Below, in pieces: positions 56,934 to 64,000 of a stretch of DNA of 64,000 bases (within the stretch, counting starts at the first letter, position 1; each line of letters opens with the position of its first letter). Under the pieces are notes generated by a model. It worked only from the letters and a program-made list of their open reading frames with translations. It had not been told where the DNA came from and did not search any database. The stretch lies in the NCBI GenBank assembly GCA_032718475.1, contig JAUCBJ010002693.1, positions 26,453 through 90,452 of the forward strand, given 5' to 3'. This DNA is from Nemertoderma westbladi. Lineage: Eukaryota > Xenacoelomorpha > Nemertodermatida > Nemertodermatidae. Both the position numbers and the translations under genes were made by a program.

Positions 56934-57111
56934 GTATGTTTGTGTATTCCGGCTGCCACCATGTGGGTTAGTAAGGTATTTATTATGTGTTACGAATGCC
57001 ACTAATTGGTTCACTGCGGTATTTCATTAGGATGCGTCAAAAAATTTATAGAAAAACGATATACCATCGCATCAGATACAATCATCAGAAGTAGGCCTAC
57101 ATAGAAATTTG

Positions 57112-57790
57112 GAAAAAAAAAATGTTGGCGCCCCTTAGCGGCCTGCGTGAGATTTTTAAAATTTCATTAAAAAGTACTCCTCCGTTATTATCTATTTTTA
57201 TTTTCCGATACCAACCACTTTTTTTTAAGATACTGTCCGCCTCCAGGCGGGGCAAATGGTTTTAAATGACATCGGAACTAAACCTGTAGCACAAAAAAAT
57301 AGTAAGTTGGAACATTTATTATTTTTATTTATTGTTATTAATAAATAAATAATACCACATTTTTTGGAATCAGTTTATCTTCATTTTCATCATATTTTTC
57401 ATGCTTTTTTTGTATTTTCGGTTTCTATCTGATAATTGGAAATTTTGTAAAAAAAAACTGAAATAATTTTTCATTCAAACAATGGGATTAAATTATGAAA
57501 AGTGCGTGAAATTTATTGAAGCTTATGAAATTGGCGGATTAGTAGTATTTTCCTTCAAAGTTCAAACCTTCCCCTGCAAACCTACCTGTATGGGGTCTGG
57601 ACAGGAAGGAAGCACACTAAAGTTATATTTGCAGGGTTTTTCGGGGTCGCTGATTTCATTTCCGATGTCAGATTTAATACTTGGTGGAATGTAGTCTGTC
57701 CGTCTGTCGGTTGTATGTGTTTCTATCTTACATTTTGGCAGACAGATATTCCGCGATAACTCTAGAACTAAAAGAGATCTCTCTAAACTG
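57112..57790. mobile_element. Dispersed repeat R3, copy 2
   Basis: Colinear with 51880-52740: GGCGCCCCTTAGCGGC (57127-57142), CACATTTTTTGGAATCAGTT, TGATAATTGGAAATTTTGTA, GGGGTCGCTGATTTCATTTC (57644) and GTCTGTCCGTCTGTCGGT (57692). A short insertion near 57240-57350 interrupts the match. The 70- and 88-codon frames are not genes. Confidence 0.7.
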
Positions 57791-57927
57791 TTTTCAGATT
57801 TGAAATCCCCATTAAACTCATTAAACAAAAACCTAAAACACTAAAACACAATATGTTTGTTCATTACAATACATCTATAAATGGATCATGCACAATAAAC
57901 TCAGTTAGTAGTAGGGTCTTGGGCTCA

Positions 57928-58838
57928 GTGAGTCATAGTCTATGCCTCAGTGCCCCAGTGAGGCATAGTCTATGCCTCAGTGAGTCATAGTCTATGCCTC
58001 AGTGCCCCAGTGAGGGATAGTCTATGCCTCAGTGAGTCACAGTCTATGCCTCAGTGAGTCATAGTCTATGCCTCAGTGAGTCATAGTCTATGCCTCAGTG
58101 AGTCATAGTCTATGCCTCAGTGAGTCATAGTCTATGCCTCAGTGAGTCACAGTCTATGCCTCAGTGAGTCATAGTCTATGCCTCAGTGAGGCATAGTCTA
58201 TGCCTCAGTGAGTCATAGTCTATGCCTCAGTGCCCCAGTGAGGCATAGTCTATGCCTCAGCGAGTCACAGTCTATGCCTCAGTAAGTCATAGTCTATGCC
58301 TCAGTGAGGCATAGTCCATGCCTCAGTGAGTCATAGTCTATGCCTCAGTGCCCCAGTGAGGCATAGTCTATGCCTCAGTGAGTCACAGTCTATGCCTCAG
58401 TGAGTCATAGACTATGCCTCAGTGAGGCATAGTCTATGCCTCAGTGAGGCATAGTCTATGCCTCAGTGAGTCATAGTCTATGCCTCAGTGCCTCAGTGAG
58501 GCATAGTCTATGCCTCAGTGCCTCAGTGAGGCATAGTCTATGCCTCAGTGAGTCATAGTCTATGCCTCAGTGCCTCAGTGAGGCATAGTCTATGCCTCAG
58601 TGCCTCAGTGACGCATAGTCTATGCCTCAGTGAGTCATAGTCTATGCCTCAGTGCCCCAGTGAGGCATAGTCTATGCCTCAGTGAGTCACAGTCGATGCC
58701 TCAGTGAGTCATAGTCTATGCCTCAGTGAGGCATAGTCTATGCCTCAGTGAGTCATAGTCTATGCCTCAGTGCCCCAGTGAGGCATAGTCTATGCCTCAG
58801 TGAGTTATAGTCTATGCCTCAGTGAGGCATAGTCTGTG
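57928..58838. repeat. 22-bp minisatellite with AP-1-like sites
   Basis: Basic unit TGCCTCAGTGAGTCATAGTC plus TA, mixed with longer units containing CAGTGCCCCAGTGAGGCATA. Many units are palindromic (TATGCCTCAGTGAGGCATA). TGAGTCA, the AP-1/TRE consensus, occurs about 19 times by eye. Confidence 0.92.
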
Positions 58839-58899
58839 TCAGGTCTTAAATGAGAGTCTTACAAATTCGAACGTCAACGAACAAATTCGACGGTTACTG

Positions 58900-58992
58900 T
58901 TCCACCTTGGTGTAGTGGTTGCGTTGAATTCACATCTCCCGTATGTCATGGGTTCGATCCCTGCATGAACCAGGGCAGTTTTCGTTCGGTCA
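58900..58992 (+). mobile_element. tRNA-derived SINE, copy 2
   Basis: A-box CTTGGTGTAGTGGTTG (58907-58922) and B-box GGGTTCGATCCC (58950-58961), then CAGGGCAGTTTTCGTTCG, matching copy 1 at 4605. It starts shortly after the 22-bp minisatellite. Confidence 0.65.
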
Positions 58993-59077
58993 GCAATAGG
59001 CCTAACGTTGCAAAATGCAGTATTATTGCCTAGTAACCAATTCATGGCTACCGTATGGTTTTCACTTTGAGACATTT

Positions 59078-59490
59078 CGCCCTCTAGCGGCAGACTGGGG
59101 AACTTCAGACTACTCTGTGACTCTGCAAAAGATATAGCCCATATTGTAATAGATACCGATTGGGGGTCAAAATTAAGTAATAATATATCTAAATAAGTCT
59201 CAAACATCTTGCCTCATGGCTCGCCCCTTAGAACTCTTAAGCAATATAACTTCATAGTTTTGCGGATTGTAAATAACAAAGCTAGAGAAGATGTTAATTT
59301 TCAAATAATACGCCCTCTAGCGGCAGACAGGGGAACTTCAGACTACTCTATGACTCCGCAAAAGATATGGCCTATGCCGTAGTAGATGCCTACCGAGTTT
59401 AAACCTATTCGGAATGAAAATAACAAAGTTAGAGAAGATGTTAATTTTCAGATAATACGCCCTCTAGCGGCAGACTATGGAACTGCAGAC
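59078..59490. repeat. Three copies of a block with CGCCCTCTAGCGGCAG
   Basis: The 16-mer CGCCCTCTAGCGGCAG occurs at 59078, 59311 and 59458, each followed by AC, GGGGAACTTCAGAC or a variant. The last two copies also share AGAGAAGATGTTAATTTTC upstream, so they arose by duplication. Confidence 0.8.
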
Positions 59491-60139
59491 GGCTGGGTAT
59501 AGGTAAGAGTAATTAGTAATCAGAGGTGTCACGAGAGGGGGGCGGGGCGCTTGGATACAACTATTATTAATAAGCTGTTGCTTGGTTAAAGCTAATTGGG
59601 GGTCAAAGGTCAACGATAAAGTTGTCTGGATATAGATAAGAGTAATTAGTTACCAGTAAGGGAGCTGTATACCCTATGTCTAAGTATAACGAGATGAAAG
59701 TCAATGAGGTCATATAGAAACCAATATATAAAACTAATTATTGGTAAATCTAAAATAAATAAAGTAAAAATAAATACAATATAAATAAATTCAAAATTAA
59801 ATATAAATAAATAAGTATTAATAAATAAAAGAGCTGCGGTGTCACTTATGACACCCTCTTGGGCCTCTAGGTGTACAGTTAGACAACACTGACACCATTG
59901 CGTATCGGATTGATTAATTAGGATAATCAATTAAACCCTAATTAGGAGTCGTAAGACACCTATTAGGGTTTAATTGTACTAATTAATTGATGACACCTGT
60001 CAATTAGGGTCTAATTAGCCTAATTAGGAGGTGTCACCCAGACAGTCTGGCGCCAGTCAGTGAGGTCTAACTGTCGCCGAGCCGCCCAAGACCCTACAAA
60101 TAGTAGGCTTACTATATATTACACAGTAAGCCAACTGTA
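59491..60139. other. Intron, AT-rich with TAATTAGG inverted motifs
   Basis: At 59915-60045 several copies of TAATTAGG-type motifs and GACACCT in both orientations could pair. Nothing else recognised. Confidence 0.5.
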
Positions 60140-61825
60140 TATATCATACTGTATACAGGCAAACATCCCAGGCTGGAAATCGATCAACTTGCTTACTGGG
60201 CGGAAAAGCCAACCAACCACCAAGGTTAAGGCAGAATCACCAGCCGATCGCCTCAATGGTTGGAAGGCCCACTTTGAAAAGCTCCTCAATAATGACAGGG
60301 TATTGCCTGATAACTTTATAGAAGTAAAAGTGTCTGAGTCTGTACTCACAGATTTTCCCATTGATGTTATCTCCTTTGCAGAAGTGAAGGCTGCTGCAAA
60401 GAGCATTAAGACCAATCGTGCCAGTGGAGTAGATGGTGTTCCCCCAGAGGTCTTTAAAATACCTGAGTGTTTAAAGCTCATCTATCCCATCATAGTAGAC
60501 ATGTACCGAACAACAAGAGTCCCACAAGAAATGAAAACAAATAAGTTGGTGCCAGTTCCCAAGAAGGGCAACCTAACACTCTATGGTTCTTTTCGGGGAA
60601 TCTCATTGATCTCGATTGCTGCAAAGCTATATAATAGAATTCTATTAAATCGCATCAGGGATCCCATTGAGAGACTGCTCCGTGGAAATCAGAATGGGTT
60701 CCGTAAAGGTCGTGGGACCATGGAGCCCATTTTGGCACTTAGAAGGATAATTGAAGAGTTATCAAAAAAGAAAGACAGGCATCTGGCTGTTATCTTTGTT
60801 GACTTCTTCAAGGCCTTTGATTCTAGTCTCTCGCTCACGTATGTTCAGCATACTTTCATTATATGGGATTCCTGATGAAATTATTGCAGCAATCAGATCA
60901 GTATACGATGGTTCGACAACATTTGTGTCTACTGTTGACGGTGACACAGAACCATTTGAAGTGTTATGGGGCGTCCTCCAAGGAGACACACTTGCACCAT
61001 TCTTGTTCATTATTGTGGTTGACTATGTTCTACGCATGTCCTTAGATCATCATAATGATGATGGGGTGATGATAACTCCACCTACTGGCTCCAGAAGTCG
61101 AGGAAATCCTGCCAAGTACCTGAGTATCTGACCTGATACTAGACTCTCTAGAATCACTAGAGGGAGCCCAACGGCTCCTCAGCTCATTAGAACAGGCTGC
61201 TTCTAGTGTTGGTCTTTTTATTAACTCCAAGAAAGACCAAAATTTTGACAGTTAACTTTGAAAGTCTCTCAGAAAGTCTCTGATCGGATGAGCATAAGCT
61301 CAAAGGATGGTATGCTTGAGCATGTGGACGACTTCTGTTACCTGGGATCATGGATCCGGAAGTCAGGTGGGGAGGACCTTCGAATACGTAAGGGAAAGGC
61401 ATGGGCAGCCTTGAATAGGCTTTCCAGGATTTGGAAGTCACAGAGAATTAATCGGAAACTTAAGGTCCGATTATTTAGAGCAGCAGTAGTTCCAGTACTC
61501 CTCTATGGGAGTCCATGCTGGGCTCTAACTGCTGAGGACACCAAATCTCTGGATGGCACATTCACAAGAATGCTACGCCGGGTTCATTGTGTCAAGTACA
61601 ATGCACACATCTCCAACCAGACACTATATAACATTGGAGGTGTCCAATTGGTTCCCCCAAGCTTGACACTAGAACAAAATCGACTCCGCTTTGCAGGACA
61701 TTGCTTTCGCCGTGAGGACCAGCCAGTGCATAATCTTGTACTTTGGCAGCCTCATGGAGTGAAAAAACTTGGTGGACAGCCCATGACTTTCTTGAGACGC
61801 ATCTTAAAGGATCGAAATGCGTACG
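60140..61825 (+). pseudogene. RTE-like LINE relic, most of the RT (subfamily 2)
   Basis: The longest RT relic of its family here. It has TNRASGVDGVPPEVFKIPEC, RGISLISIAAKLYNRILLNR, NQNGFRKGRGTMEPILALRR, then motif A VIFVDFFKAFDS (about 60800) followed by a frameshift, motif B GVLQGDTLAPFLFI, and a stop shortly after NPAKYL where the catalytic FADD should follow; that motif is lost. It resumes at CYLGSWIRKSGGEDL and runs to MTFLRRILKDR. It is dead. Confidence 0.88.
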
Positions 61826-62135
61826 TGAAGTATGGGTGATATGAGATATGTCAATTGTGCAAGCCGGAAGATTCTAGCGCGATGCGTCCTAATATTTGTA
61901 CCACTAACCGCAGGTTTTAAAAATGTACCTGCATGATGCATGGGATTAGTCCTACAACTGCGCCAATAAAGAGATACGGTCTTTAGCGGATAACATAAAC
62001 TTATCGTTCGAGGTATCATATGACCCCTAGTCCCTTCCTATAACGACCACGTGCAGGGCTAATATGGGCTCAGACGGGACCTCGACAAATTCCGCCCTTG
62101 CCATCGACGGTGTTACTATCAATTCTGTCGCGCAA
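61826..62135. other. Unrecognised sequence between two LINE pieces
   Basis: No frame or repeat identified. Confidence 0.5.
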
Positions 62136-62645
62136 TCGTCTGGATGGCAGTCATTCACGAGAGATATGCTACGCCGGGTTCTTTGTGTCATGGCCAATGC
62201 ACACATCTCCAACCAGACTACTGTATATAATACAGTATTGGAGGTGGTCTCATCGGTACATCCCCCAAGCTTTAGACTTGGGACAGAGCCGCCTCCGCTT
62301 CGCAGGACATTGCTTCCGCTGTGAGGACCAGCCTGTTCACAATCTTGTACTTTGGCTGCCTCATTGAGAAAATAAGCAATGTGGACTTCCGCCGACTTTC
62401 TTAAGGTGTCTCTTAAATGACACTGGCCTTGAAGATGCGGATAATGTCGCGAAAGTCATGAGGATATGCAGTTGTGGCGGCGCAAATTGTCGACATGCGG
62501 GCCGGCTTAGCATAATACGCGCTGCATCACAGCAAGCCAATTGTATATTGCAATGTGTGGTGGCACATATTTTTTGTTAAAGTCAGCTTGCATCTCAATT
62601 TGCAGCTGCAATGCAGCATGCCGATTATAGTAGTAGTACGGAGAA
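62136..62645 (+). pseudogene. RTE-like LINE 3' end fragment (subfamily 2)
   Basis: Repeats the C-terminal coding end (LRFAGHCFRCEDQPVHNLVL) and the 3' end, with GTTGTGGCGGCGCAAATTGT and a short TAG repeat at 62628. It overlaps in content with 61560-61800, so it is a second copy. Confidence 0.8.
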
Positions 62646-63078
62646 TGAGGTATTTATTTTTCATTACGGTTTATTGAATGTTAAATAAAGGGATATTAAA
62701 TATATTGAAGGGAAAATCACCACATTGGCACCATGTTAACATCGATGGTAAGTTTAACTAAAGTGCAGTTGTCTTCCATATAGTAAAGATCTGTAGAAAA
62801 ATATGGGGGCTGAGCTGAGCCATCAGAAAATACAACTATATTATTGATAATGAAGTTAGTGAAAAAATATTATTTAAATGGTCCTGAAAAAACAGAATAT
62901 ACTTGGGCCCTACTCCTACACACAATAAATCCTGAGTTACGGCAACGGCATTAGTTATGTATCGCCTGGAACCACTTGAACCAATCCTGGGCATTTCCGA
63001 TGTGACCGGGGGCCAGACAGTGTTTTTGATATTCAAATTAAACTATATTTATCATTATGATTGTATTATTAATTTTAG
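62646..63078. other. End of the intron before W19, nothing recognised
   Basis: AT-rich; minus frame 62836-63036 is not supported. Confidence 0.5.
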
Positions 63079-63753
63079 GTCGTATATCGATTGGGAACTA
63101 AAGGAGAAGTTCGAAATGTGAAATCAAAAAGGGAAACGAACTATTCGCCAAATGGAAGTAACTTACCGAGTGAAATTTTTTGGTACGAAACAAAAAATTC
63201 TAGAACTTTAAAGAACACAACTCGAAGCAGCAATAGCAGTCTACCCGCAATATCACATATCAGCCAATCAGTAAACACTTATTATAAACTTCCAGAACTC
63301 TCGTCGTTAAGGAAACGAGAGACTTCCAGTTCGCGGGAGTATCGCTTGGGGGCGCAGGGCTACGGGACTCAGATGCATTACATCAACCTCGCGGATTCGG
63401 GGGGCAGCACGCTGACCGTGCCGCCCTCGGGGGACCGCACGGGGGACCAAACGGACCCCCGTCCCTTCCCCCTTATACCTGTGGTTTGCGGTGTCGGGGG
63501 GGCCGGGCTGGTGCTAATCCTCGTTATCTGTCTGGTGTTAACTCGAAACCGGGAGCCTACCAGGGAGATGAACAGTCAGACGTTGATACGTCTCCCTAGC
63601 AACGAGACTGCGAGTCCGATGGCGAGTCACGTGGTTGCTAACGAGGCTGTGCTTAGCAACGGCCGTGGCAATAACGTTACCACAGTAACAACTCCGTTGG
63701 TCTATATGACTAGCACCTACATAGACGGAGGTTGTGAGTGTACAGAAGTCTAG
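63079..63753 (+). CDS. FRAS1-like: Exon W19: last exon, transmembrane helix and PDZ-binding tail
   Basis: Acceptor TTAATTTTAG, phase 0, stop TAG at 63751-63753. It begins VVYRLGTKGE. A basic, serine-rich stalk follows with four sequons (NYS, NGS, NTT, NSS) and two dibasic sites (KSKRE, RKRE). The helix IPVVCGVGGAGLVLILVICL, with flanking residues, spans about 63472-63540 and stops at TRNRE. The 70-residue tail ends CECTEV, a class I PDZ ligand, as expected for GRIP1 binding in the family. The segment around 63340-63540 is unusually GC-rich for this window. Confidence 0.93.
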   Translation, partial: VVYRLGTKGEVRNVKSKRETNYSPNGSNLPSEIFWYETKNSRTLKNTTRSSNSSLPAISHISQSVNTYYKLPELSSLRKRETSSSREYRLGAQGYGTQMHYINLADSGGSTLTVPPSGDRTGDQTDPRPFPLIPVVCGVGGAGLVLILVICLVLTRNREPTREMNSQTLIRLPSNETASPMASHVVANEAVLSNGRGNNVTTVTTPLVYMTSTYIDGGCECTEV

Positions 63754-63849
63754 CTACTGTAACAACTGTAGGTTTAAGTGCTTATAGATACTTAAAATTA
63801 TATACGGTAGGTTTAAAGCCGCATCCACTTTATCCAGTCAAAAGACAAC
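63754..63849 (+). other. Probable 3' UTR of the FRAS1-like gene
   Basis: Follows the stop codon directly. No AATAAA was seen in the remaining window, so the polyadenylation site may lie further on or use a variant signal. Confidence 0.5.
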
Positions 63850-64000
63850 ATACATAAATATTATCTTATAATTTAATTATTTCTACTACTACTCTACTAC
63901 GCATTATATATATATTACATATATATTAAGAATGCTGTGCCGGCTTGTCGACACAATTGCGCCGCTACAACTCCCTATCACCCATTACTACTAGGATCGG
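63850..64000 (-). pseudogene. RTE-like LINE 3' end, antisense (subfamily 2), runs off the edge
   Basis: Complement reads AGTTGTAGCGGCGCAATTGT then GTCGACAAGCCGGCACAGCA, equivalent to 39018-39062 and 62474-62515. TAGTAG-type repeats near 63885-63899 mark its 3' end. Confidence 0.75.

Larger units (their letters stand above)
4949..63753 (+). other. FRAS1-like: FRAS1/FREM2-like extracellular-matrix gene, 3' portion (19 exons)
   Basis: Seen: 19 open segments, each bounded by AG and GT, whose phases chain without a break into about 1,443 codons ending at a TAG at 63751. They encode four and a half Calx-beta repeats, a conserved cysteine-containing C-terminal region, one transmembrane helix and a PDZ-type C-terminus. 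Known: FRAS1 and FREM2 are large basement-membrane proteins with CSPG repeats, five Calx-beta domains, a transmembrane segment and a short tail bound by the PDZ protein GRIP1; they hold epithelium to mesenchyme, and sea urchin ECM3 is a relative. Inference: the order matches that family. The C-terminal TEV and the PNK and VPCTV motifs look closer to FRAS1 than FREM2 as I recall them, but invertebrate genes may predate that split. Upstream exons (CSPG repeats, signal peptide, first half of Calx-beta 1) are missing. Confidence 0.93.

Noticed and set aside
62098-62367. ORFs at 62064-62367 as genes
   Set aside because: They are the C-terminal end of the RTE-like LINE in a broken frame.

Overview
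Eukaryotic DNA: AT-rich, long introns, GT-AG splice sites, LINEs, LTR and DNA transposons, MITEs, tRNA-derived SINEs and huge intronic minisatellites. The only host gene I can read is the 3' part of a FRAS1/FREM2-type extracellular-matrix gene on the + strand. The gene family and the transposon mix fit a marine invertebrate, probably a deuterostome such as an echinoderm or hemichordate; the species is not determinable here.

Host gene. Nineteen exons between 4949 and 63753 were joined by checking splice sites and phase. They stay in one frame over about 1,443 codons. The order is: second half of Calx-beta 1, Calx-beta 2 to 5 (each split over two exons with phase-1 junctions), the cysteine-bearing C-terminal FRAS1/FREM region, a transmembrane helix and a short cytoplasmic tail ending in a PDZ-binding TEV. 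The 5' part of the gene is not in the window or not recognisable in 1-4948.

Layout. 1-4948: non-coding, a MITE, a degenerate repeat and a SINE. 4949-15492: ten compact Calx-beta exons and one post-Calx exon, with small introns holding MITEs and a LINE fragment. 15493-18371: an intron that is almost wholly a 21/22-bp minisatellite. 18494-44947: one 26.5-kb intron built of nested transposons. A minus-strand LINE was split by a 17.4-kb LTR element (5-bp target duplication ATAAC), and one LTR of that element was in turn split by a 5,384-bp foldback element that carries a dead RTE-like LINE. 46033-53980: an intron with a 5.2-kb 28-bp minisatellite, then a broken LINE that itself holds a dispersed repeat. 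54244-63078: further minisatellites, CTCF-like motifs and LINE relics. 63079-64000: last exon, 3' flank and an antisense LINE tail.

Main novelty candidate. Two unrelated-looking giant minisatellites begin at the exact first base of their introns, so the repeat unit contains the 5' splice site. Both units open with GTWAGTNNTCTAAY, a donor followed directly by a branch-point-like CTAAY. Four more introns carry tandem repeats near their 5' ends. This suggests that tandem arrays are seeded by 5' splice sites in this genome and leave introns packed with decoy splice signals.
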